From assembly GCF_902498915.1 (NCBI RefSeq), contig NZ_CABVLQ010000001.1: 64,000 bases of DNA. The stretch is one strand, 5' to 3'. Under the pieces are notes generated by a model, which had not been told where the DNA came from, did not search any database, and worked only from the letters and a program-made list of their open reading frames with translations. The translations under genes were made by a program, and so were the position numbers. Position 1 is the stretch's first letter, and every line of letters begins with the position of its first letter. Source of the stretch: Escherichia ruysiae. Lineage in GTDB: Bacteria > Pseudomonadota > Gammaproteobacteria > Enterobacterales > Enterobacteriaceae. Shown here piece after piece: positions 41,866 through 51,286 of this stretch.

Positions 41866-44715
41866 TTGAAATACCTTGCTTCTTTTCGCACAACCCTGAA
41901 AGTCTCGCGCTATATGTTCAGAGCATTGGCGTTATTGCTCTGGTTGCTGATTGCTTTTTCATCAGTGTTTTACATCGTCAATGCCCTGCATCAGCGAGAA
42001 TCTGAGATTCGTCAGGAATTTAACCTGAGTTCCGATCAGGCTCAGCGGTTTATTCAGCGCACTTCTGACGTGATGAAAGAGCTGAAGTACATTGCTGAAA
42101 ATCGCTTATCTGTAGAAAACGGCGTGCTTTCCCCGCGTGGGCGAGAAACGCAAGCGGATGTGCCGGTGTTCGAACCGTTGTTTGCTGATTCCGATTGTTC
42201 CGCGATGAGTAACACCTGGCGTGGCTCTCTGGAGTCACTGGCGTGGTTTATGCGCTACTGGCGCGATAATTTCTCTGCAGCTTACGATCTCAACCGCGTA
42301 TTTTTGATCGGCAGCGATAACCTCTGCATGGCAAACTTTGGCCTGCGTGATATGCCGGTTGAACGCGATACCGCCCTGAAAGCTCTGCATGAACGCATCA
42401 ATAAGTATCGTAATGCTCCGCAGGATGACAGCGGCAGCAACCTTTATTGGATCAGCGAAGGCCCGCGTCCTGGCGTTGGATATTTTTACGCGCTGACGCC
42501 GGTGTATCTGGCGAACCGTTTGCAGGCCTTGCTGGGCGTTGAACAAACCATTCGGATGGAGAACTTCTTCTTACCAGGTACATTACCGATGGGGGTTACT
42601 ATCCTTGATGAGAATGGTCATACCCTGATTTCGTTGACCGGACCAGAAAGCAAAATCGAGGCTGAACCGCGTTGGATGCAGGAACGTTCCTGGTTTGGTT
42701 ATACACCAGGCTTCCATGAACTGGTGCTGAAGAAAAATCTGCCGCCATCATCGTTAAGTATTGTTTACTCGGTGCCCGTAGATCAGGTGCTGGAACGCAT
42801 TCGTATGCTGATACTTAACGCTATTTTGCTGAATGTGATTGCTGGTGCGGCGCTGTTCACCCTCGCGCGGATGTACGAGCGGCGTATTTTCATTCCGGCA
42901 GAAAGTGACGCCCAGCGTCTGGAAGAACACGAGCAGTTTAATCGCAAGATTGTCGCCTCCGCACCGGTGGGGATCTGTATTTTGCGCACCGCTGATGGCG
43001 TCAATATTTTGAGTAACGAACTGGCGCATACCTATCTCAACATGCTTACGCATGAGGATCGCCAGCGGCTGACGCAAATTATCTGCGGGCAGCAGGTCAA
43101 TTTTGTCGATGTCCTGACCAGCAACAATACTAATCTGCAAATCAGCTTTGTTCATTCTCGCTATCGTAATGAAAACGTGGCGATTTGCGTACTGGTCGAT
43201 GTTTCTTCGCGCGTGAAGATGGAAGAGTCGTTGCAAGAGATGGCGCAGGCAGCAGAACAGGCGAGTCAGTCGAAATCGATGTTCCTTGCTACCGTCAGCC
43301 ACGAGTTGCGAACGCCGCTGTATGGCATTATCGGTAACCTGGATCTGTTGCAAACCAAAGAGTTGCCGAAAGGCGTTGACCGTCTGGTGACGGCAATGAA
43401 TAACTCTTCCAGCCTGCTGTTGAAAATTATCAGCGACATTCTCGATTTCTCGAAGATTGAATCGGAACAGTTAAAGATAGAGCCACGTGAGTTTTCACCG
43501 CGTGAAGTGATGAACCATATCACCGCCAACTATTTGCCGCTGGTGGTGCGAAAGCAGCTTGGTTTGTACTGCTTTATTGAACCGGATGTGCCGGTAGCTT
43601 TAAACGGCGATCCGATGCGTTTACAGCAGGTTATCTCCAATCTGTTGAGTAACGCCATTAAATTTACCGATACCGGCTGCATTGTTCTGCATGTCCGTGC
43701 TGATGGTGATTATCTTTCTATTCGTGTTCGCGATACTGGCGTGGGTATTCCGGCGAAAGAAGTGGTGCGGCTTTTTGATCCCTTCTTCCAGGTAGGGACG
43801 GGCGTACAGCGTAACTTCCAGGGAACCGGTCTGGGGCTGGCGATTTGTGAAAAATTGATCAGCATGATGGACGGTGACATCTCGGTGGAGTCTGAACCAG
43901 GCATGGGAAGCCAGTTTACGGTGCGTATTCCGTTGTATGGTGCGCAATATCCACATAAAAAAGGTGTCGAAGGATTAACGGGTAAACGCTGCTGGTTGGC
44001 GGTACGTAATGCGTCACTATACCAGTTTATCGAAACCAGTTTGCAGCGCAGTGGTGTAATCGTTACAACATACGAAGGTCAGGAACCCTCACCAGAGGAT
44101 GTGTTGATTACGGATGAGGCGCTGAGCGAAAAATGGCAGGGTAGAGCGGTGGTGACGTTCTGCCGTCGGCATATTGGTATTCCGCTGGAGAAAGCGCCCG
44201 GTGAGTGGGTGCATAGCGTCGCCTCGTCGCATGAACTGCCTGTGCTACTGGCGCGTATCTATCGGATAGAAATTGAAAATGATGATCCTGCCAACGTTCT
44301 GCCATTGATGGACAAAGATTCCACTAGCAATGACGACATGATGATTCTGGTGGTTGACGATCATCCGATTAACCGTCGCTTACTAGCCGATCAGCTCGGA
44401 TCGTTGGGTTATCAGTGTAAAACGGCAAATGATGGCGTCGATGCGCTTAATGTACTAAGCAAGAATCATATCGATATCGTGCTTAGCGACGTCAACATGC
44501 CGAATATGGACGGTTACCGGTTAACGCAACGTATTCGTCAGTTAGGGCTAACGTTGCCGGTAATCGGGGTGACTGCCAATGCGTTGGCTGAAGAGAAGCA
44601 GCGGTGTCTGGAGTCCGGTATGGATAGCTGTCTGTCGAAGCCCGTGACGCTGGATGTCATAAAACAGACGCTGACGATGTATGCCGAGAGGGTCAGGAAA
44701 GCGCGGAAATCGTAG
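41866..44715 (+). CDS. rcsC: RcsC, hybrid sensor kinase of the Rcs phosphorelay
   Basis: 949 residues, as in K-12, from a TTG start at 41866 with AGGCGGAG about 12 bp upstream. Membrane segments near residues 20-40 and 315-335 enclose a periplasmic domain. Then a PAS-like/RcsC linker, HisKA with His479 in TVSHELRTPLYG, the ATPase domain (VRDTGVGIP, GTGLGLAI), and a C-terminal receiver with Asp875 in IVLSDVNMPNMDG. Phosphate passes from His479 to Asp875, then to RcsD and RcsB. The system responds to envelope stress and controls colanic acid, motility and cell division genes. Convergent with rcsB. Confidence 0.98.
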   Translation: MKYLASFRTTLKVSRYMFRALALLLWLLIAFSSVFYIVNALHQRESEIRQEFNLSSDQAQRFIQRTSDVMKELKYIAENRLSVENGVLSPRGRETQADVPVFEPLFADSDCSAMSNTWRGSLESLAWFMRYWRDNFSAAYDLNRVFLIGSDNLCMANFGLRDMPVERDTALKALHERINKYRNAPQDDSGSNLYWISEGPRPGVGYFYALTPVYLANRLQALLGVEQTIRMENFFLPGTLPMGVTILDENGHTLISLTGPESKIEAEPRWMQERSWFGYTPGFHELVLKKNLPPSSLSIVYSVPVDQVLERIRMLILNAILLNVIAGAALFTLARMYERRIFIPAESDAQRLEEHEQFNRKIVASAPVGICILRTADGVNILSNELAHTYLNMLTHEDRQRLTQIICGQQVNFVDVLTSNNTNLQISFVHSRYRNENVAICVLVDVSSRVKMEESLQEMAQAAEQASQSKSMFLATVSHELRTPLYGIIGNLDLLQTKELPKGVDRLVTAMNNSSSLLLKIISDILDFSKIESEQLKIEPREFSPREVMNHITANYLPLVVRKQLGLYCFIEPDVPVALNGDPMRLQQVISNLLSNAIKFTDTGCIVLHVRADGDYLSIRVRDTGVGIPAKEVVRLFDPFFQVGTGVQRNFQGTGLGLAICEKLISMMDGDISVESEPGMGSQFTVRIPLYGAQYPHKKGVEGLTGKRCWLAVRNASLYQFIETSLQRSGVIVTTYEGQEPSPEDVLITDEALSEKWQGRAVVTFCRRHIGIPLEKAPGEWVHSVASSHELPVLLARIYRIEIENDDPANVLPLMDKDSTSNDDMMILVVDDHPINRRLLADQLGSLGYQCKTANDGVDALNVLSKNHIDIVLSDVNMPNMDGYRLTQRIRQLGLTLPVIGVTANALAEEKQRCLESGMDSCLSKPVTLDVIKQTLTMYAERVRKARKS

Positions 44716-44732
44716 GAGCGGTCGGAGCAAAT

Positions 44733-44833
44733 GCCTGATGCGACGCTGGCGCGTCTTATCAGGCCTATGTTTGTGCAGTGTATTGAAATATTGGGATTTG
44801 TAGGCCGGATAAGGCGTTCACGCCGCATCCGGC
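44733..44833. repeat. REP pair (BIME) between rcsC and rcsB
   Basis: One REP at 44733-44765 (GCCTGATGCGACGC...GCGTCTTATCAGGC) and a second at about 44802-44833 (GCCGGATAAGGCG...CGCCGCATCCGGC) in opposite type, 36 bp apart. Fills the 147-bp gap between convergent genes. Confidence 0.9.
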
Positions 44834-44862
44834 GGTCGGTGCTTATCTGGCCTGTCGGGAGA

Positions 44863-45513
44863 TTACTCTTTATCTGCCGGGCTTAAGGTCACAGAAGAGA
44901 GATAGTTCAGCAGGGCGATATCGTTCTCGACACCCAACTTCATCATCGCGGATTTCTTCTGGCTGCTGATGGTTTTGATGCTACGGTTGAGCTTTTTAGC
45001 AATCTCGGTAACCAGAAAACCTTCTGCAAACAGGCGCAGTACTTCACTCTCTTTAGGTGAGAGACGCTTGTCACCGTAACCACTGGCGCTGATTTTCTCC
45101 AGCAGACGAGATACGCTTTCCGGGGTAAATTTCTTGCCTTTTTGCAGCGCGGCGAGGGCTTTCGGCAGATCTGTAGGCGCGCCTTGCTTCAGGACGATTC
45201 CTTCGATATCCAGATCCAGTACCGCGCTAAGAATTGCCGGGTTGTTGTTCATGGTCAGAACAATGATCGACAGGCTAGGGAAATGACGCTTGATGTATTT
45301 GATCAAGGTGATCCCGTCACCGTATTTATCTCCAGGCATGGAGAGATCGGTAATCAACACGTGCGCATCCAGTTTCGGCAGGTTGTTGATCAGTGCTGTG
45401 GAATCTTCAAATTCGCCGACAACATTCACCCACTCAATTTGCTCAAGTGATTTGCGAATACCGAACAGTACTATCGGATGGTCATCGGCAATAATTACGT
45501 TCATATTGTTCAT
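44863..45513 (-). CDS. rcsB: RcsB, response regulator of the Rcs phosphorelay
   Basis: 216 residues from ATG 45513 (MNNMNVIIADDHPIVLFG). Receiver domain with Asp56 in LITDLSMPGDKYGDG, then a LuxR-type helix-turn-helix (LRLFAEGFLVTEIAKKLNRS...KTISSQKKSAM). It acts as a homodimer or with RcsA and other partners on colanic acid, rprA, ftsAZ and flhDC promoters. Lies 16 bp after rcsD and also has its own promoter inside rcsD in E. coli. Ends PADKE; K-12 ends PADKD. Confidence 0.98.
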   Translation of the reverse strand: MNNMNVIIADDHPIVLFGIRKSLEQIEWVNVVGEFEDSTALINNLPKLDAHVLITDLSMPGDKYGDGITLIKYIKRHFPSLSIIVLTMNNNPAILSAVLDLDIEGIVLKQGAPTDLPKALAALQKGKKFTPESVSRLLEKISASGYGDKRLSPKESEVLRLFAEGFLVTEIAKKLNRSIKTISSQKKSAMMKLGVENDIALLNYLSSVTLSPADKE

Positions 45514-45529
45514 GTAATAGGCTACCTTG

Positions 45530-48202
45530 CTACAGCAAGCTCTTGACATAGCTGTCAATGTCGCTGATGTATTTTTCTGTTCCTGGGACATCCTTCTCGC
45601 GAATAAGATGTTCCAGCGTTTCACATAACTGCTTGCCGGGTACCAGATTTAGCATGGCAAACACGCCTTTAAGACGATGAGCCGTTTGGGCTAATGCAGC
45701 AAAGTCACTGGTTGCTGCTTCAGTATACAGCCTCTTAACATCATCCGGTACTGTGTCTACAAAGAGCGCATAATAGCCGCTGGCATGGAGTTGTGCATTT
45801 TCATCTCCACCCATAGGCGATTCTGTCACCTCTTCCTGCGCCAGTTGCACTTCAATTAATTGTAAGACCGCTTCCTGCATAGCATTGCTCATATTGAAGT
45901 TGACGCACAATTGACCAGGCCCAATTTCCCGTACGCCAGACTCATCATCGCTTAAAAGCAAGCCAGAGGCAGTAAGATTAGACGGATTATCCGTTAAAAA
46001 GATATCATAATCCTGACTAATTAATCTTTCATCGGGTGTGATACAGGTTGCACCCCAATTTTCTAACTGGCGAGTGACAATATTCCGAATTTCTGTGGAA
46101 GTTACATCCACCATCACGGTGACATCATCCAGTAAACGTTCTTCTTCCTCTTCAACGTCCGGGGTAGCAGGGAGCATTTTTATATGCACGGAGTATCGTG
46201 TGCCAAGCCCGTCCCGCGTTTTAATATTTAAATGACCGCCCAGTTTTCGCGCTAGTTGATCACTTAACCAGAATGCCAGCGGGTCCGCCTTGCCATAGCG
46301 ATCGCTTTGGGTCTGGTTGATGAACGGGAAGTGCAAATTATCCATTTCATGAATACTTACACCATCTCCGGTGTCAAGAATGCGGAAAGTCAGACGTTCG
46401 TCAGAGGATTCATCCTGATCAACCTCAAGGGTAATTTTCCCCAGTTGCGTTGAGGTGACGGCATATTGCATCAACAGCAGCAAAATACGGCGTAAAGCAT
46501 CGCGATCGCCACGGCGCATATCGTGTGCTTTCAGATGATTGTTAATCAGCAGTTGCAGGCCTTTGCGTTTCATTGCTGGTAGCACTGCGGGCACTACTTC
46601 ATCGATTAAATCCTGTACGGAGAAAAGCTCGGTCTCGCTCTTCCAGCTATCGTCCGCAAGAATATTCGCTAGCTGAATTTCATCGACTAGGCGCACCAGC
46701 ACATCAGCTTGATTTGCCAGTTGTTTGCTTTCCGGGGAGTTGAGTTTAGCCGCACTCTCCGCCAGTGACCGTGCGGGTTCTTTCAGCGCATCGCCAATGT
46801 TTTGCATAAAGGCCATCCGGCCCTGCTGGTTTTTCTCATACAGGCGCTGTGCCTGCTTGAGTTTCTTGTTCACCAGCACCTCGCGATCCTGATCGCGAAT
46901 GATGAAGATTTGCGTACGCGGCGCTATCTGGCTGCGGAACATGCGAATTTCATACAGCTCGTTATTGACGGTCGCCTGAATAATCCCCTGATGCTGTTCT
47001 GCCATGGTGGTGATGTTTTGCAGATTCAAATGCGGCAGCAGATGGTCGGCAATCTTATTGCTGATAACTGTGCGATTCGATTCCTGATCGTGAACCAGCA
47101 GACCGAGTGGCAGCAGTGACACAATCTCTTCATTTATTGCTCGCAAAATACGCAGTTCGTTATTCACTGCGGTGCTGGGAACGCTTTCTGTGCTGCGCCC
47201 GGAGAAATGGCGAAAGGTGGTGTAACCAAAAAGCGCCAGTGCCAGCAAACCGATATTCAGCAGCAGTGGCAGCAGAATATTTTGCAATGTATCCAGCAGC
47301 AAAGTGCCGTAAGGAACCTGCCAGACCAGCCGCATATCGGTGGAGTTGAGCGCCGAAGAGATTTCAATCTTCGAACTATTAAAGTTAATGCTGACGCTAT
47401 CCGTTGCTTCTTTCTCATTATTATTGTTACCCGCAGTACCTGCTTCTGGTTCAAGACGGAAGCTATCCAGCGGCATCCCTGGCGGGATTAAATCATTAAT
47501 AGGCAGATCAAATGCAACCACTGTTGCCAGATGTCCCGGCTGGTTAAAGGTTGTACGCAAGGTAAAATAATGACCGTTCTGCCAGGCAAGACGGCGCAGG
47601 TTAGAAAAACTTTCACGTTCATCCAGGGCGTTAGCCTGTTGCAGCATCTCTGCGCGACGAGAATCAACAATGTCACTGACGGTCGATTCTTTAAATCCGG
47701 AGGTGAGATCTTTTAACGGCAGGGTCGAGATAAGAATCAGGCTGTTATCCTGACCGTTCAGATAATACATCGACCACGGTACATTTTCTGCGCCCCATAA
47801 TGTGTCCAGATAAGTAGACATTCGTTGGGTCATCTCAAGCGTTGAGTTGTCGTGAGAACCAAAGATCAGGGCTTCTGTTTTGCGACGCGGTTTTTCCAGA
47901 TAGTAGACATCCTGTTTCAGACGCGTCTCTTGCAAACTTTCGCTGGTGGAAGGTGAAGTCGTTGCAGCGATGTTGTCGTAGATCTGCCAGGTCACGTAAC
48001 GCCAGGTATCGACGCGCTTTTGTATAGCATGAGTAATGTCGACAATCTGGTAGCTTTTATCTTTCAGCCAGGCGTTGACTGCGCTTTGTACCATTACACC
48101 CATCATCACCAGCAACACAATGATCAACAGTAAAAAGAAGCGGGTAATGCTCCCCGGTAGGAGTGAAAAGCGGGTCGTGGCCGTTGTCTCTTTCTGACGC
48201 AT
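45530..48202 (-). CDS. rcsD: RcsD, phosphotransfer protein of the Rcs system
   Basis: 890 residues, the K-12 length. Two membrane segments (near 20-45 and about 305-325) flank a periplasmic domain. A histidine-kinase-like region follows but lacks the catalytic histidine, then an ABL domain for RcsB binding and a C-terminal HPt domain with His842 in AQTAHRLKGVFAML. It relays phosphate from RcsC to RcsB. Cotranscribed with rcsB. Confidence 0.98.
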   Translation of the reverse strand: MRQKETTATTRFSLLPGSITRFFLLLIIVLLVMMGVMVQSAVNAWLKDKSYQIVDITHAIQKRVDTWRYVTWQIYDNIAATTSPSTSESLQETRLKQDVYYLEKPRRKTEALIFGSHDNSTLEMTQRMSTYLDTLWGAENVPWSMYYLNGQDNSLILISTLPLKDLTSGFKESTVSDIVDSRRAEMLQQANALDERESFSNLRRLAWQNGHYFTLRTTFNQPGHLATVVAFDLPINDLIPPGMPLDSFRLEPEAGTAGNNNNEKEATDSVSINFNSSKIEISSALNSTDMRLVWQVPYGTLLLDTLQNILLPLLLNIGLLALALFGYTTFRHFSGRSTESVPSTAVNNELRILRAINEEIVSLLPLGLLVHDQESNRTVISNKIADHLLPHLNLQNITTMAEQHQGIIQATVNNELYEIRMFRSQIAPRTQIFIIRDQDREVLVNKKLKQAQRLYEKNQQGRMAFMQNIGDALKEPARSLAESAAKLNSPESKQLANQADVLVRLVDEIQLANILADDSWKSETELFSVQDLIDEVVPAVLPAMKRKGLQLLINNHLKAHDMRRGDRDALRRILLLLMQYAVTSTQLGKITLEVDQDESSDERLTFRILDTGDGVSIHEMDNLHFPFINQTQSDRYGKADPLAFWLSDQLARKLGGHLNIKTRDGLGTRYSVHIKMLPATPDVEEEEERLLDDVTVMVDVTSTEIRNIVTRQLENWGATCITPDERLISQDYDIFLTDNPSNLTASGLLLSDDESGVREIGPGQLCVNFNMSNAMQEAVLQLIEVQLAQEEVTESPMGGDENAQLHASGYYALFVDTVPDDVKRLYTEAATSDFAALAQTAHRLKGVFAMLNLVPGKQLCETLEHLIREKDVPGTEKYISDIDSYVKSLL

Positions 48203-48512
48203 TCGTGTTTATGACCTGTTAAAACTTCGCGAAGTGATAGGGCAGTATAAAGGGTACAGTGCGAAATTCCAGACTATTACCCGATAGATGATTCTCTATT
48301 CCTCAACGATATGTCTCGTTCTGCCAGATGAGAAATAGATGTACACACCGCATTCTGCTGTACAAATAATCTGCAAAAAAGAAGAGCGAAATTAATTACG
48401 GATAAAGAAAAGATGGCGGGAATTATATCTTGTTAATTTTTTGTGAATTATTCACAAGCGTTATAATTTTCCAGCGGTAGTACAAAAAAATAAAAGTTGT
48501 GTAAAGAAGGGT
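48203..48512. other. Gap between rcsD and micF
   Basis: 310 bp upstream of rcsD (minus strand) holding its promoter. I see no ORF or RNA gene that I can support. AT-rich towards the micF terminator. Confidence 0.5.
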
Positions 48513-48605
48513 AAAAAAAACCGGATGCGAGGCATCCGGTTGAAATAGGGGTAAACAGACATTCAGAAATGAATGACGGTAATAAATAAAGTTAATGATG
48601 ATAGC
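48513..48605 (-). ncRNA. micF: MicF antisense RNA
   Basis: 93-nt RNA gene. The 5' end GCTATCATCATTAACTTTAT is the region that pairs with the ompF mRNA leader, and the 3' end is a perfect terminator hairpin ACCGGATGC / GCATCCGGT followed by eight T. It represses OmpF synthesis with Hfq. Divergent from ompC, about 335 bp apart, and regulated by OmpR, SoxS/MarA/Rob and Lrp in E. coli. Length and sequence agree with K-12 as I remember it. Confidence 0.97.
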
Positions 48606-48754
48606 GAGACATATTTTAGTTGCGAGTGAAGATTTTGTTTTGGCATTCAGTGCTATCAAGTACTTAAGAATAAGTTATTGATTTTAACCTTGAATTATTA
48701 TTGCTTGATGTTAGGTGCTTATTTCGCCAATCATCAAGAATCTTAAAAAGTTCC

Positions 48755-48818
48755 ATCATATTTACATTTTGAAACATCTATAGCGACAAATGAAACATCT
48801 TAAAAGTTTTAGTATCAT
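48755..48818 (+). promoter_or_regulatory. ompC promoter and OmpR sites
   Basis: Repeated ATTTTGAAACATC (near 48765) and AAATGAAACATC (near 48788) followed by AAAAGTTTTAGTATC are the known OmpR boxes (C1-C3). The -10 is TATCAT at 48813-48818, no good -35, as expected of an OmpR-dependent promoter. The mRNA leader downstream is about 115 nt. Confidence 0.85.
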
Positions 48819-48939
48819 ATTCGTGTTGGATTATTCTGCATTTTTGGGGAGAATGGACTTGCCGACTGATTAATGAGGGTTAATCAGTATGCAGTGGCAT
48901 AAAAAAGCAAATAAAGGCATATAACAGAGGGTTAATAAC

Positions 48940-50046
48940 ATGAAAGTTAAAGTACTGTCCCTCCTGGTCCCAGCTCTGCTGGTAGCAGGCGCAGCAAACG
49001 CTGCTGAAGTTTACAACAAAGACGGCAACAAATTAGATCTGTACGGTAAAGTAGACGGCCTGCACTATTTCTCTGACAACAAGTCAGAAGACGGCGACCA
49101 GACCTATGTACGTCTTGGTTTCAAAGGCGAAACTCAGGTTACTGACCAGCTGACCGGTTACGGCCAGTGGGAATATCAGATCCAGGGCAATACCTCTGAA
49201 GACAACAAAGAAAACTCCTGGACCCGTGTGGCATTCGCTGGTCTGAAATTCCAGGACGTTGGTTCTTTCGACTACGGTCGTAACTACGGCGTTGTTTACG
49301 ACGTAACTTCCTGGACCGACGTACTGCCAGAATTTGGTGGCGACACTTACGGTTCTGACAACTTCATGCAGCAGCGTGGTAACGGCTTCGCGACCTACCG
49401 TAACACCGACTTCTTCGGTCTGGTTGACGGTCTGAACTTTGCTGTTCAGTACCAGGGTAAAAACGGTAGCGTAAGCGGCGAAGGCATGACCAACAACGGT
49501 CGTGGTGCTCTGCGTCAGAACGGCGACGGCGTTGGCGGTTCTGTTACTTATGATTACGAAGGCTTCGGTATCGGTGCTGCAGTTTCCAGCTCCAAACGTA
49601 CCTGGGATCAGAACAACCTGGGCTTCATCGGTACTGGCGACCGTGCTGAAACCTACACCGGTGGTCTGAAATACGACGCTAACAACATCTACCTGGCTGC
49701 TCAGTACACCCAGACCTACAACGCGACTCGCGTAGGTACCCTGGGTTGGGCGAACAAAGCACAGAACTTCGAAGCTGTTGCTCAGTATCAGTTCGACTTC
49801 GGTCTGCGTCCGTCTGTAGCATACCTGCAGTCTAAAGGTAAAAACCTGGGTGTCGTTGCTGGTCGTAACTACGACGACGAAGATATCCTGAAATATGTTG
49901 ATGTTGGTGCTACCTACTACTTCAACAAAAACATGTCCACCTACGTTGACTACAAAATCAACCTGCTGGACGACAACCAGTTCACCCGCGCTGCAGGCAT
50001 CAACACTGATGATATCGTAGCTCTGGGTCTGGTTTACCAGTTCTAA
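48940..50046 (+). CDS. ompC: OmpC, outer membrane porin
   Basis: 368 residues, 21-residue signal peptide (ending AGAANA) and a 16-stranded trimeric beta-barrel ending LVYQF. The constriction loop L3 carries SWTDVLPEFGGDTYGSDNFM. Allows passive diffusion of small solutes and is a phage and antibody target. Exposed loops differ from K-12 as I recall it: KSEDG, NTSEDNKENS, SVSGEGMTNNGRGA, WDQNNLGFIGTG, and LGVVAGRNYDD (K-12 LGRGYDD). GAGGG ribosome site 9 bp before ATG. Confidence 0.97.
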   Translation: MKVKVLSLLVPALLVAGAANAAEVYNKDGNKLDLYGKVDGLHYFSDNKSEDGDQTYVRLGFKGETQVTDQLTGYGQWEYQIQGNTSEDNKENSWTRVAFAGLKFQDVGSFDYGRNYGVVYDVTSWTDVLPEFGGDTYGSDNFMQQRGNGFATYRNTDFFGLVDGLNFAVQYQGKNGSVSGEGMTNNGRGALRQNGDGVGGSVTYDYEGFGIGAAVSSSKRTWDQNNLGFIGTGDRAETYTGGLKYDANNIYLAAQYTQTYNATRVGTLGWANKAQNFEAVAQYQFDFGLRPSVAYLQSKGKNLGVVAGRNYDDEDILKYVDVGATYYFNKNMSTYVDYKINLLDDNQFTRAAGINTDDIVALGLVYQF

Positions 50047-50064
50047 TCTCGATTTATATCGAAC

Positions 50065-50087
50065 AAAGGGCCTGCGGGCCCTTTTTT
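50065..50087 (+). terminator. ompC terminator
   Basis: AAAGGGCC / GGCCCTTT 8-bp stem with TGCG loop then TTTTTT-like run. Textbook Rho-independent. Confidence 0.95.
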
Positions 50088-50157
50088 CATTGTTTTCAGC
50101 GTACAAACGCAGTTTTTTGGTGTACTCTTGCGACCGTTCGCATGAGGATAATCACGT

Positions 50158-51213
50158 ATGGAAATAAGATTTACCCGCGTGGCATTGCTGGCTGCCGCGC
50201 TCTTCTTTGTTGGTTGCGATCAAAAAACACAACCCGCCAAATCCCACGCTACTGAAGTTACCGTTCTTGAAGGCAAAACGATGGGAACCTTCTGGCGTGC
50301 CAGCATCCCTGGCATTGACGCCAAACGCAGTGCTGAACTTAAAGAGAAGATTCAGACCCAGCTGGACGCCGACGATCAGCTGCTTTCGACCTATAAAAAA
50401 GACTCCGCGCTGATGCGCTTTAACGACTCGAAAAGTTTGTCGCCGTGGCCGGTAAGTGAAGCGATGGCCGATATCATCACCACCTCGCTGCGCATTGGCG
50501 CCAAAACCGATGGCGCGATGGATATTACTGTCGGGCCGCTGGTGAATCTGTGGGGCTTTGGCCCGGAACAACAGCCAGTACAAATCCCGAACCAGGAACA
50601 GATCGACGCGATGAAAGCCAAAACAGGTTTGCAGCACCTGACGGTCATTAATCAGTCGCATCAGCAATATCTGCAAAAAGATCTGCCGGATTTATATGTC
50701 GATCTCTCCACCGTCGGCGAAGGTTATGCGGCAGATCATCTGGCACGCTTAATGGAGCAGGAAGGTATTTCCCGCTATCTGGTGTTGGTGGGGGGCGCGC
50801 TGAACAGCCGTGGCATGAACGGCGAAGGGCAGCCGTGGCGGGTGGCGATCCAAAAACCGACCGATAAAGAGAACGCGGTTCAGGCCGTGGTGGATATCAA
50901 CGGTCACGGGATTAGCACCTCCGGCAGCTATCGCAACTATTACGAACTGGACGGCAAACGCCTTTCCCATGTTATCGATCCGCAAACCGGGCGTCCCATT
51001 GAGCACAATCTGGTCTCCGTGACGGTGATTGCCCCGACGGCGCTGGAAGCCGACGCCTGGGATACAGGTTTGATGGTGCTCGGGCCGGAGAAAGCCAAAG
51101 AAGTCGTTCGTCGGGAAGGGCTGGCGGTCTATATGATCACCAAAGAGGGCGATAGCTTTAAAACCTGGATGTCGCCGCAGTTTAAAAGCTTCCTTATTAG
51201 CGAAAAAAATTAA
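50158..51213 (+). CDS. apbE: ApbE, FAD:protein FMN transferase (lipoprotein)
   Basis: 351 residues. The lipobox FFVGC puts the lipid-modified Cys at residue 20. The ApbE domain includes MGTFWRASIPG, DLSTVGEGYAADHL, and HVIDPQTGRPIEHN, where the metal and FAD bind. In the periplasm it attaches FMN covalently to threonine of substrates such as RnfG/NqrC-type subunits. Its stop overlaps the Ada box of the next gene. Confidence 0.95.
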   Translation: MEIRFTRVALLAAALFFVGCDQKTQPAKSHATEVTVLEGKTMGTFWRASIPGIDAKRSAELKEKIQTQLDADDQLLSTYKKDSALMRFNDSKSLSPWPVSEAMADIITTSLRIGAKTDGAMDITVGPLVNLWGFGPEQQPVQIPNQEQIDAMKAKTGLQHLTVINQSHQQYLQKDLPDLYVDLSTVGEGYAADHLARLMEQEGISRYLVLVGGALNSRGMNGEGQPWRVAIQKPTDKENAVQAVVDINGHGISTSGSYRNYYELDGKRLSHVIDPQTGRPIEHNLVSVTVIAPTALEADAWDTGLMVLGPEKAKEVVRREGLAVYMITKEGDSFKTWMSPQFKSFLISEKN

Positions 51214-51220
51214 AGCGCAA
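51208..51220 (+). promoter_or_regulatory. Ada box of the ada-alkB promoter
   Basis: AATTAAAGCGCAA (A box AAT, B box GCAA), the site bound by methylated Ada, overlapping the apbE TAA stop at 51211-51213. Confidence 0.85.
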
Positions 51221-51286
51221 GATTGTTGGTTTTTGCGCGATGGTGACCGGGCAGACTAAAGGCTATCCTTAACCAGGGAGCTGATG

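Noticed and set aside
49084..50106. 340-codon minus-strand ORF opposite ompC
   Set aside because: Shadow ORF created by the biased codon use of the highly expressed ompC gene.
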